Origin: Planctomycetota bacterium
Lineage (GTDB): Bacteria; Planctomycetota; PLA2
Assembly: GCA_021776735.1 (NCBI GenBank)
Contig: JAJFFH010000067.1
Location: forward strand, 1 to 64,000
Direction: 5' to 3'
DNA: 64,000 nt
Position numbers and translations under genes: made by a program. The notes under the pieces were generated by a model that saw nothing but the letters and a program-made list of their open reading frames with translations, searched no databases and had not been told where the DNA came from. Shown one piece after another: positions 14,580-23,800 of this stretch; the first letter of the stretch is position 1; each line of letters opens with the position of its first letter.

Positions 14580-17348
14580 ATGTCGCGAGTCCAGCCGGTT
14601 AGCATCATCCCCGTGGAGGCGCAGCAACACGTTCCGGGGCGCGCGTTCTGCCCGGGATGCGGGCGCAAGTACGCCGTTCCCGAAGACGAGCTCAAGCGAA
14701 GGCCGGGGCTCAGCTTCACCGCGCGATGCCGCTCCTGCGGGGCGGGGTTCAGCGTCACTTGGATCGATGACGGGCTGGTCACCGAGGCGATCGAGGATCT
14801 TCGTGATCTTGAGGAGGCGGACAGCGCGAGCGCGATTCCCAAGGGCGCTCGTGTCGGCAAGTACGAGATCGAGGAGCGTCTTGCCGCCGGCGGCTCGTCC
14901 ACCGTGTACCGCGCGTTCGACTCCGGCGCGAATCGCAAGGTCGCCCTGAAGATCCTGCACCGGTCACCGGACGACGCCGACTACGGCATGCGCTTCAAGC
15001 GCGAGGTCGAGGTTCAGGGGAACCTGAAGCACCCGAACCTCATGCCCATCTTCGACCACGGCTCGGTCGATGAGATGCCGTACTACACGATGGAGCTCTT
15101 GCACAAGCCGATGACGCTGGACACGATCGCCGGCATGTATCGCGCAAGGCGGCTCGCGTACAACCCGGCGCTCCGCACGTTGAACTCGCTGGAAGCGCTC
15201 GTGCGGCACATCGTCTTGCCGGTCGCTCGCGCCATCGACTTCGCCAACAAGAACGGCGTCGTCCACCGCGACCTGAAGCCGGGCAACATCATCCTCGACG
15301 CGAAAACGCTGCATGTGTACGTCATCGACTTCGGCATCTGCCACGTCATGCGCACGACCGGCCACCGCATCGTCGTGCGCGCGACCGAGGGCGGAGACGA
15401 AGAACAAAAGCGCATGGCGATGGGCACCGTGCGACAAATGCCGCCCGAGCAGGCGCGGGGCGGCGTCGCGCCGCAAGGCGACATCTGGGCCCTCGGGGCG
15501 CTGCTCTACTACCTGGTCATGGGCGATTCGCCGGTCGCTCCGGCGATCGACCTGGGACGCGTCGGCATCGAAAAGCGCGTCGCGAACCTGCGCAAGATCA
15601 CCGAGTCGAGCCGGGCCGCGGGCGATGAGGCCGGAGCCGCGTTCTACGAGGCCAAGCTCCACGAACTGCAGGGCGGCACGCACCGCACGTTCAAGGACAT
15701 GCTGCGAGACGCCCAGCAGGGCCGCTACGTGCCCTTGGCTCCCGACATCGACCCGGCACTCGCGGCAATCGTACGGCGCGCGATGCAAACCGAACCGACG
15801 GAGCGCTACCCGTCCGCGCACCACTTCACGGCGGACCTGCAGGCCTGGCTCGGCGGCTATTCGGTGCGCGCGTACGCCGACGAGCTCGGTCCCGGCAAGG
15901 GGACGCTGTACCGCGCGCGGCTCACCATTCGCCGCAATCAAAACGTCCTGACCGCGCTTGTCGCCGTGACTCTGCTTGCGGCCGTGGGCATCGGAATCTG
16001 GCGCTTTCGCGAGCGCTCGGTGGAACGCCGGCTCATCGCGGGGTGGATGCACGAGGCGAGCCGTACGAAGGATCCGGCCACGCAGGAGGAGATCCTGACG
16101 CGCGTGCTGGCCCGCAGGCCGGACCACATGCAAGCGCAGGAGCTGCTGACCTCGGTGCGCCGCTTCCGCCCACTGCTGGCACACATCGAGGACGCGCGCA
16201 AACTCCGCGAACGGCTTCACGCCATGCGACGCTCCCGCGAGTTTCGCCGGATGCCGTGGCTCGCGGAGGAAATGGGCGAAATGGCCGCGGTCCTCGAAAA
16301 GACGGTGCGGCCCGCACTCGGCGAGCTGCCCGACACATTCGCCACGCCCTCGCTCGAACGCGAGGTCCGGCTGCTCACCGAACTGCTCCGCGGTCGCCGC
16401 GCCGTCACGCTCAAGAAACTCCCCCCCGGCAGCACGATCGATCTCATCGCCGCCGACCGGCGCACCGGAGCCTTTCCCTGGGACAAGCCGCGCAATCTCG
16501 GCACGGCGCCCCTCGGCGTCGATACGCTCTCGCTCGCGCCCGGCACCTACATCCTGACGGTCACGGATCCCGCGACGAAGCGCAGCCTCCTGCTGCCGTT
16601 CGTCATCGAGTACCGCTCGCCAGCGCAAATGGATCTGACGTGCCCGATCATACCCAGCCGGATTCCGGACGGCATGGTGTACGTCGCCGGCATGAAAAAC
16701 ATGGAGTACGGCGACCTGCGCTTCTCCCAGGAGACCGAGCGCATCGAAGTCAAGCCGTTCTTCCTCGACGCGCGCGAGGTCACGAACACCGAGTACGCGC
16801 GCTACATCGCCTCGCTGGAGCCGCACCTGCGCGAGACCGCCGTACCGCGAAGGCTGATCGCGGGCCAAAGCGGACGGACGGCGATGCTTTGGGAGCAAGA
16901 CGGCGGTTCGTACACGATTCCCGCGGGCACCGAGCACCACCCCGTCACCGGTATCTCGTTTCTCGATGCGCGCCGGTACGCGCAGTGGGCCCAAAAGCGA
17001 CTGCCGCGGCCCGAGGAATTCGAGCTCGCCGCGCGCGGCCCGGACCGGCGCGACTACCCGTTCGGCACCGTGCTCGATCCGAAAGCGTGCAACGCCGACA
17101 CGGGAACGGTCGCGCGCGTCGCGTCGTTTCCGCGCGACCGCTCACCATACGGCGCCTTCGACCTCGGCGGCAACGTCGCGGAGTGGATCGACGTCCTGAC
17201 CGGCGCCCACGCCTTCATCAAGGGCGGCGCGTTCGACCTGCCCCGCTATCGCGCCAGCGCCGCCGCAAGCGACAAGGTCCTCGCCGATCGCCCCTACGAC
17301 GGCATAGGCTTCAGGTGCGCCCAGGACGTACGCCCGTCCGGCGATTGA
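14580..17348 (+). CDS. Ser/Thr protein kinase with zinc ribbon and FGE/SUMF1-like domain
   Basis: This 922-residue protein has four parts. Residues 20-60 form a zinc-ribbon-like segment (Cys24, Cys27, Cys50, Cys53). The kinase domain spans about 94-425, with the Gly-loop LAAGGSSTVY, Lys124 in VALKIL, catalytic Asp231 in HRDLKPGN and DFG at 250-252. One transmembrane helix lies at about 456-475, followed by a helical linker and a PEGA-like region. The C-terminus (about 690-915) is a formylglycine-generating-enzyme/SUMF1-like fold (FFLDAREVTNTEYARYI; HPVTGISFLDARRYAQW; DLGGNVAEWIDV; GGAFD). All kinase catalytic residues are present. The topology puts the FGE-like domain outside the cytoplasm as a likely sensor; its catalytic Cys pair was not identified. 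Confidence 0.9.
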   Translation: MSRVQPVSIIPVEAQQHVPGRAFCPGCGRKYAVPEDELKRRPGLSFTARCRSCGAGFSVTWIDDGLVTEAIEDLRDLEEADSASAIPKGARVGKYEIEERLAAGGSSTVYRAFDSGANRKVALKILHRSPDDADYGMRFKREVEVQGNLKHPNLMPIFDHGSVDEMPYYTMELLHKPMTLDTIAGMYRARRLAYNPALRTLNSLEALVRHIVLPVARAIDFANKNGVVHRDLKPGNIILDAKTLHVYVIDFGICHVMRTTGHRIVVRATEGGDEEQKRMAMGTVRQMPPEQARGGVAPQGDIWALGALLYYLVMGDSPVAPAIDLGRVGIEKRVANLRKITESSRAAGDEAGAAFYEAKLHELQGGTHRTFKDMLRDAQQGRYVPLAPDIDPALAAIVRRAMQTEPTERYPSAHHFTADLQAWLGGYSVRAYADELGPGKGTLYRARLTIRRNQNVLTALVAVTLLAAVGIGIWRFRERSVERRLIAGWMHEASRTKDPATQEEILTRVLARRPDHMQAQELLTSVRRFRPLLAHIEDARKLRERLHAMRRSREFRRMPWLAEEMGEMAAVLEKTVRPALGELPDTFATPSLEREVRLLTELLRGRRAVTLKKLPPGSTIDLIAADRRTGAFPWDKPRNLGTAPLGVDTLSLAPGTYILTVTDPATKRSLLLPFVIEYRSPAQMDLTCPIIPSRIPDGMVYVAGMKNMEYGDLRFSQETERIEVKPFFLDAREVTNTEYARYIASLEPHLRETAVPRRLIAGQSGRTAMLWEQDGGSYTIPAGTEHHPVTGISFLDARRYAQWAQKRLPRPEEFELAARGPDRRDYPFGTVLDPKACNADTGTVARVASFPRDRSPYGAFDLGGNVAEWIDVLTGAHAFIKGGAFDLPRYRASAAASDKVLADRPYDGIGFRCAQDVRPSGD
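16874..16886 (+). repeat. Copy of dispersed motif ACGGACGGCGATG
   Basis: Exact copy followed by CT, in the coding orientation within the kinase gene, where the reading frame gives GRTAML. Confidence 0.85.
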
Positions 17349-17429
17349 CGGCTGCCTCAAAATCGCCTGCGGCGCTGCTGCCAGGCGTCGGCCGCTATCG
17401 CGGCCTCCTGAACTCGGAATCCGACACCC

Positions 17430-18779
17430 CTACCGTATCTCGGCGTACAGGGCCACCCGGAGTTCCGGCACGTCCTTGTCGTCGGTCGTGATGATCAGCT
17501 TGGCGCTGTAGACACCGGGGTTGGCCCGGCGCAGCGCCACCGTGATCTTCCACGGCGCCCCCGCCCCCCCATCAACGACCGCCTGGAAAGAATCCGGCAC
17601 ACAGCGGATCCCGGTCACCTTGTACTTGCGGTTCGCGAACGCGACGAGATTGATCTCGCGAACGACGCCGGCACGTCCGGACTCGAGGCGACCGAACGAA
17701 ACGCGCGGCGGATCGGCATGGATCGGCGGTACAAAGCGCATGGCCACGGGAACGACCACCCGGGTCTTTACGTCGGGGCCGAGCCGGAACCGGATCTCGA
17801 ACCGCTGGGCTTGCGCCATGTCGGTCGGCGCCTTGCGCAACACCTTGAGGATCACCTCCTGCGTCAGCGCGGGCTTCTTGCCGCCCCTGGAAACCAGAGC
17901 GAAGTGGCGTTCGTGGCCGGTCACTTCCTCGATCAGAAACGGCTTGCGGCCTTTCGCGGCGGTGATCACGATGCGGCGGGTCCGCTCGTGCATCGGGTAC
18001 ACCGTGCCCGCCTCCAGCTTCCGCGGGCGCGCGGCGTAGTCGGCCTCGACGCGACCGCTGACGTAGATGTCGAGGCCCTTGGGCCAGTTCCGCGCGTTGC
18101 TGAATACACGAATGCGACGGCGAAAACCGATCGCGGCGTCCGATGCGCGGACCCTGAGGCTGACTTGGAGCTCGCCGCCGGGCTGGATCGTCTCGCCGCC
18201 GACCAACTTGTTCAGTCGCACGTTCTTGGAATCGGTGACGCTCCACTCGCGCACCGTGATGGGCTGTGAGCCCGTCGCCCGCAGCACGACGACAACCGGG
18301 TGCCACGTACCGGGCTTCACCTTCCCGAGATCGATCCCGCCCAGGGGAGCGGCAATCAGATACGCGCCCTCCAGCGGCACATCGTCTATGGCACCGACGA
18401 GCGCCCATTGCCGCGACCAGTCGATTTCGGGGCAAGAAATCTCCACGCGGCCGCGTATCGGCCCGACGCGCATCGGCATTCCGAACACGAGCTTGGCCGT
18501 GTCCTCCGCCATGGGCAGCAGCGACGTGACGCCCCTGAGGCTGCAGGTGACGCCGGGCGGAATCTCGCCGACCAGCCGCGCTTGAAACGTCAGACGCTTT
18601 CTCGACCGCGACTTGAGGCGAACGTTCCATCCGAGGGCGCTTCCCGGGCGCGCACTCGCGATGCGGATCTCCGTGCCGTCTCCGGGGAGTCCGACGATCG
18701 TCACTTCGACTTCCGGCGGCTCGTCATCACCGCAGCCCACGACGAGGAATAGCGCGACCAGCGCGACCATGACCCGCAT
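17430..18779 (-). CDS. Lipoprotein with DUF1573/ASPM-like Ig domains
   Basis: From the ATG at 18779 the protein has 449 residues with a lipoprotein signal (MRVMVALVALFLVVGCGDD, lipobox Cys near 16). The body consists of Ig-like beta units in which phrases such as VSFGRLESGRAGVVREINLVAF and FGMPMRVGPIRGRVEIS recall DUF1573 domains, which planctomycetes carry in large numbers. It is probably anchored facing the periplasm. Its start lies 7 bases from the stop of the SpoIIE-type phosphatase gene, so the phosphatase, the RsbW-like kinase and this lipoprotein form one operon. Upstream ATGs in the frame would run into the phosphatase gene. Confidence 0.7.
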   Translation of the reverse strand: MRVMVALVALFLVVGCGDDEPPEVEVTIVGLPGDGTEIRIASARPGSALGWNVRLKSRSRKRLTFQARLVGEIPPGVTCSLRGVTSLLPMAEDTAKLVFGMPMRVGPIRGRVEISCPEIDWSRQWALVGAIDDVPLEGAYLIAAPLGGIDLGKVKPGTWHPVVVVLRATGSQPITVREWSVTDSKNVRLNKLVGGETIQPGGELQVSLRVRASDAAIGFRRRIRVFSNARNWPKGLDIYVSGRVEADYAARPRKLEAGTVYPMHERTRRIVITAAKGRKPFLIEEVTGHERHFALVSRGGKKPALTQEVILKVLRKAPTDMAQAQRFEIRFRLGPDVKTRVVVPVAMRFVPPIHADPPRVSFGRLESGRAGVVREINLVAFANRKYKVTGIRCVPDSFQAVVDGGAGAPWKITVALRRANPGVYSAKLIITTDDKDVPELRVALYAEIR

Positions 18780-18786
18780 GTCAGTC

Positions 18787-20091
18787 CTAGGTTCCCTTGA
18801 CAACGACCAGCGTAAGGTCGTCCTCGAACACGTCGGACTTCGTCCACTCGGTCGCCGCCCGGACGAGTTGTTGCACGATCTCCTCGGGGCTCCGTTCCTG
18901 CAGGCCCGCAAGGAGCGTCTTCATCCGCTCTTCCCCGAAGAGTTCCTTGTCCGGCGTCATCGCCTCGGGCAAGCCGTCGGTGTACAGGAGCAGGATGTCG
19001 CCGCGACCCAGCGGCGGCGTCTCGCCCGTCTTGTAGGCGATGTCGGGAAGAATCCCGAGACCCGGTCCGGTGTTGCCCAACTCCTCGAACGTACCGCTGG
19101 ACTTGCGGAACAAGATCATGGGGTTGTGGCCCGCGGACGCGTACCGGAGCGCCCCCGTCTTCGTGTTCACTTCGCCGAAAAACAGGGTCATGAACGAACC
19201 GCTCGGCATGTCCCGCTCGAGGAATCGGTTCACTTCCCCGAGCACCTCCGCCGGATCGGCAACCTTGTAGGTGAACGCGCGCAGGAGAGCGCGGGCCGTC
19301 GCCATATACAGCGCGGCGCCGATGCCATGACCGGAAACGTCCCCGATCACGACTCCGATGCGGCGCTCCGGCATCGGAATGTAGTCAAAATAGTCCCCGC
19401 CCGTCTCCTCGCACGGACGGTTGTAACCGGCGATCTCGACACGCGGACGCTCGATCGTCTTGCGCGGAAGCATCCCCTGCTGGATCCCGCGGGCGACGTG
19501 CAGGTCGTGCTGCAGGCGCTGGCGCTCCAGGTACGCGGCGACAAGATGGCCGTTCTGGATGGCCAGCGCGCACTGCGACGCAAGGGTGGTAAACAGCTCC
19601 AGGTCGCCCTTCGTGAAGCCCTTCGCGGAAGCCTTCGAGTCGACATACAAGACTCCGATCGTTTCGTCGGCCGTCTTGAGCGGCGCGCACATCACGCTCA
19701 CGAGTCGCAGGTCGAGAATGGACTGCCCCAGGGCGATGTCTCCGCCCCCTGCCGCGTCCATCAGCGTCTCCGCCTGACCCGACTGAAACACCTTCTTCGG
19801 AATCGAGGTCGAGTACTTGACCTCCTTGTGCAGCGGACGCCCCTCCTTGTCGCGCGACACGCGAACTTCGAGCGCGCCGCCGTCGTTGTCGCGCAGCAAC
19901 AGCAGTCCGCGCTCGGCACTCGCGACGGCGATCGCCTTATCGACCACCGAACGAAACAGCGAGTCGAGATCCGGGTTGCCCGACACGTCCGCGATCGTGT
20001 CGAGCAGGATCGCGACGTTGCGTGCATCCTTGGCACGGTCCCCGGTCAAAAAACCGGTCTGGGCCTCCGCCCAATCCACACTGCGACTCAA
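18787..20091 (-). CDS. GAF-domain PP2C phosphatase of the RsbU/SpoIIE type
   Basis: The 434-residue protein has a GAF domain (about 25-180; ASAERGLLLLRDNDG, VLYVDSKAS), a short coiled linker (QRLQHDLHVARGIQQGML) and a SpoIIE/PP2C domain (about 210-432). The metal-binding Asp residues are present in GGDYFDY, GDVSGHG and the C-terminal EDDLTLVV. Such phosphatases dephosphorylate anti-anti-sigma proteins in partner-switching cascades. Its start overlaps the stop of the RsbW-like gene (ATGA, 20088-20091), so the pair is coupled. No STAS-domain antagonist is encoded nearby. Confidence 0.92.
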   Translation of the reverse strand: MSRSVDWAEAQTGFLTGDRAKDARNVAILLDTIADVSGNPDLDSLFRSVVDKAIAVASAERGLLLLRDNDGGALEVRVSRDKEGRPLHKEVKYSTSIPKKVFQSGQAETLMDAAGGGDIALGQSILDLRLVSVMCAPLKTADETIGVLYVDSKASAKGFTKGDLELFTTLASQCALAIQNGHLVAAYLERQRLQHDLHVARGIQQGMLPRKTIERPRVEIAGYNRPCEETGGDYFDYIPMPERRIGVVIGDVSGHGIGAALYMATARALLRAFTYKVADPAEVLGEVNRFLERDMPSGSFMTLFFGEVNTKTGALRYASAGHNPMILFRKSSGTFEELGNTGPGLGILPDIAYKTGETPPLGRGDILLLYTDGLPEAMTPDKELFGEERMKTLLAGLQERSPEEIVQQLVRAATEWTKSDVFEDDLTLVVVKGT

Positions 20092-20531
20092 GGCTTCCTC
20101 GCTTTCGCCACACGGAAGCGGGTGCCGACGTCCGGATCGTATGTGATGACCATCTCGTCCATGTAGTTGTTGATGAGAAACAGGCCGCGCCCACGCGGCT
20201 CCTCGAAGTCGGGCCGTTTCTCGGCCCGGTCCTGGGCGCCGGTTGCAAAAGACGCGCCTCCGCGACCGGAATCGACGACCTCGAAACTGAATACGTTCTC
20301 CGTCACCACCATGGTCACGCCGATCTCGTCCTCGGCACTAAATGAGCCGTGTTCGATCGAGTTGTTCAGAAGTTCGGTGGTGACCAGAGCGATCGACTCC
20401 TGCTCGTCCTCGTCATAGCACGCGAGTTCGCACAGGGCGGTGATGAAGTGCCGCAATGGCCGCACGAAGCGCATGTTCGCGGCAAAGGTGAGGGACACGG
20501 CGTTGTCGCCAACCTGCGGGGAACGATCCAT
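20088..20531 (-). CDS. RsbW-like Ser kinase/anti-sigma ATPase
   Basis: This 147-residue protein is a stand-alone HATPase_c domain. The N-box is TTELLNNSIEHGSFS, the G1 box VVDSGRGG and the G2 region GRGLFLINNYMDEM. In the family such proteins bind a sigma factor or a STAS antagonist and phosphorylate the latter. It is translationally coupled to the RsbU-type phosphatase downstream. The ATG at 20531 is the first in frame. Confidence 0.88.
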   Translation of the reverse strand: MDRSPQVGDNAVSLTFAANMRFVRPLRHFITALCELACYDEDEQESIALVTTELLNNSIEHGSFSAEDEIGVTMVVTENVFSFEVVDSGRGGASFATGAQDRAEKRPDFEEPRGRGLFLINNYMDEMVITYDPDVGTRFRVAKARKP

Positions 20532-20830
20532 GGTCGAGCGCGAGGGATCGTAGCGCGCGGCGGGAGGGCAGGCAAGGCGGGACAGAGGGCCCGGCGCCCC
20601 GCTTCGGGATCAAAAAGGGGGGCGCGGGGGCGCCGACGACCAAGACCGCCCTTGGCAGCCAAACGCGAACGCATCCCGCACCGCGGATCCCCGCCTCTTT
20701 CCGGGCACTTTCGGGGAATTCGGAGCGCTTTCCACCCGCTTCCTGGGCGCTCCCGCGACCGCATTCGGCCTGCCCCCCGGCCCCATTCCCTCTTCCACCC
20801 TTTTTCCTTTCTGCGTTTCTGCGGTGATTT
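20532..20830. other. Intergenic stretch with long hairpin and dispersed-repeat-like sequence
   Basis: This 299-base stretch has no credible gene. CGGCGCCCC (20592-20600) pairs with GGGGCGCCG (20627-20635) around a loop holding a T5 run on the minus strand, a possible terminator for the kinase-ATPase gene. Directly after that gene's stop, 20807-20830 reads on the minus strand CACCGCAGAAACGCAGAAAG, which resembles the short CACCGCAGAGACGCAGAG-type repeats scattered in many environmental bacterial genomes. Long runs of G/C make overlapping frames appear open; none has convincing protein character. Confidence 0.5.
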
Positions 20831-23800
20831 TCAGACCGAGCCACCCCCACCCCCCGGTCCGTCATCGGGCGGCAGAAACCCCCGGCTCTCCAAGCGCCGG
20901 TAGCAGGAACGCGCACGATCGCGGTAACGCTCGGCCCGCGCCGGCTCGGCCTGTTCCCATGCCCGGGCCAGGGACAGCAACAGCCGCGCGGGCGCGTCCC
21001 GCACATCGCGGCGATCGGTGTACGCCCGCGCCGCCCGATGCGCGCGATCCATGATTTCCGCAGGCAGTCCGGCGCGTCCGGCGAGCTCAAGGAGCACATG
21101 CTCGGCGGCGGCGGCCCGCAACGGGTTGCCCAACTCACGCGCGAACGCCAGCGCGGTTTCCGCGGCCCGCCGCGCGCCCGCGTCGTCGCCCTGCCGCAGC
21201 GCGACCTCGGCCTCCACGAGATTCGCGGTGATGCGCGCCCCGGGCCCGGTCGTCCAAACCGAGGTGTGCAACGCGCGACGGGCCCAGTAGCGAGCCCGCG
21301 CAAGGTCGCCGCGGCGCAAGGCAAGACGCGCGCGCCGCGCCCGCGAACCCACGCGGTGGCGCCTGCGTCCCGGCCCGGCCGGTTCACCGCGGTCGGCACG
21401 CGCCAACGCGAGTCGAGCGGACCTCTCGCTGCCGGCATCGGCCAGCGCGCGACCGAGATCCCGCAGGGCGGCAAATCGCTCCGGCAGCCCCAGGGTTCCA
21501 AAACCCTCGGCGGCCGCGGCCAGCTCTTCGATCGACCTCGTCGTGTCGCCCGCAGCGGCAAGAACAAGACCAGCGCGCTGCCGTGCGGTCGCCACACCGT
21601 CCGGCCGGCCGACGTCGGCGAAAACTCTCCGCGCGCGCCGGTACTGCTGCAGGGCGCGCGGAGCCGCCCCGGTCCGTCGGGCAATGTCGCCCAGGTGCAA
21701 AAGGTTGCGCGCCAGCGCGGGCCGGTCGCCGACGGTGCCGTGGCGTTCGATCGCGGCGCGGATCCAGCGGCGCGCCTCGTCCATGTAGCCGCCTTCGAGC
21801 GCCACACGCCCGAGACCCTCCAGCGCATCGGACTGGCGGCGCCGGTCACCGAGTTCGCGAGAGCGTTCCTCGGCCTCCGCGAACGCCAGACGCGCCTCGA
21901 GCGGCCGGTGAACCAGGAACGCGAACTTGCCCTTGAGGCTCAGGGCCTCGATCGCCGCGCCCTCGTTGCCCGTCTCCGCCGCAAGTTTCGCCGCGGTTCC
22001 GATCGCTCCTTCCGCAGCTACGTATTCGCCGCGGGTCAGCGCGAGGTTGCCCAGCGACGCGTACACAAAAGCGAGCTTGCGCCGGTCGCCGAGTTCGTCG
22101 TACAGATCGCGGGCCCGCGTGAAGCAGCGCACCGCGCTCTCAAAGTCCCCCTGCGCCTGGTGGATCCGGCCGAGGCGAACCAGCGCGCGGGGTTGCGCCC
22201 GCGGCTGCGTCGTCAGCGCCTGCGGGGCGGCCAGAAAGCGCTCGAGCGAGTCCCGGCCTTCGTCGTAGTAGCCTGACGCCTCGCACGCGAGACCGAACAG
22301 ATAGAGAAAGTGGATGTGCAGCACACTGTCCGCCGGGGTCTGCTCCGCGAGCGGACGCGCATTCGCGAGCAGGCGCCGGGCGCGTTCGCCGAGATCCAGG
22401 CTCAGCAGGCGTTCACACCCCGCCAGCGTATAGGGCAGCGACCGGCGGGGAAGGCCCGCCGCGCGCATGTGCGCGGCCACCCCCAGCGAACGCGACGCAA
22501 GTCCCTCGCGCCCGTACACGGAGAGAATTCCTTCCGCCGCGGCGCGGTGCAGCGCCCGGGCCCGCGCAGGTTCCAGCGCACGTTCCACGGCCGTCGGCAC
22601 GATCGCACTGAAGAACCGGTGCCGCTCGATCTCAACCGACACAAGCGACGTCACCCCGGTTCGTTCCATCTCGAAGAGCGCGGCATCCACCGTGGGACCA
22701 TCCCCCAGCGCATGCCGCAGCACGCCCGCGTCGAACTCCTCGCCGAGGACCGCCGCCTGCTCCATCACGGCACGGGTCTCCGGCGTCAGCTCGTCGAGGC
22801 GCCGCCGCACGGCCACGTCCAGTGCCGCCGGCACCAGGGCGCGCAGGCGCTCCTCGGACAAGTCGGACAACAGCCGCCACTCGCCGTCACGACACTCCAC
22901 GGCGCCGGGCTCCGCACGCAGCGTGTGCAGGATCTCGGTCACATGGAACGGGTTGCCGTCCGTCACACCGTGGATCGTCGCGGCAAACCAGGGCGCCTCC
23001 TCGGCAAACCCGTTCTCCAAGAACACCGCATCGAACAGCGCGGTAACGTCGCCGGCATCGAGCGAACGCAGTTCGCGCTCTTCAATCCGGATGCCGCGGC
23101 GAGCCCAGTGCGCGCACCCGGCATGCAACGCCGCCAATCGCGTCGTGGCGAGCGCGCGCCGGTCCGACGATCCCGCCGTACAGATCAGCACAACGGGCAA
23201 TTCGGCATGGGACGTCCGCGCAGCCAGCTCGAGAATGACCTGGAGGGCACGTTCGTCGGCGAGGTGCAAATCGTCCAGCAGCACGACCAGCGGTCCCTGA
23301 GCTGCCGCGGCCTTGAGGAGCGCAAACCAACGATGGGCCAACGGCGTTTCGTTCTCGAGTGACACGCCGCCGAGCAGCACCTCGGCGAAGTACCGGGCCG
23401 TCGGGAGATCGTCGCCCAAAAGCCGATGGATGGCGGCCCGAATGCCGCGGACATCGCCGGACGGGATCTGAAACAGCGCCCGCGCGAGGTCGTTGAGCAC
23501 GCGCATCGGCCGGAGCGGGCCATCGTGCGCGCGGCTCCGGACGACAGGCAAGTCCATGCGGGCCGCCCGGCGCTCGGTTTCCAGGAGCAGGCGTGACTTT
23601 CCGAATCCGGTTCCACCGTAGAACACCGCGGCGCCGGTTCGCGCCTTGAGCATCGTGTCGATCAACGCCGCCTCGTCATCGCGGGCCACCCAGGGGAGCA
23701 GAAACGCAAACAAGACGTCGGCCTGAAACGCCGCCACGGGATACTCGGCCTCGGTCTCGGGGCCCCGCACCAGCCACACGCCCGCGTCGAACGAGAATGC

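Noticed and set aside
20413..20830. Frames across the RsbW/kinase intergenic region
   Set aside because: Trp/Pro/Arg-rich shadows without ribosome-binding sites; the stretch is better explained by a hairpin and a repeat.
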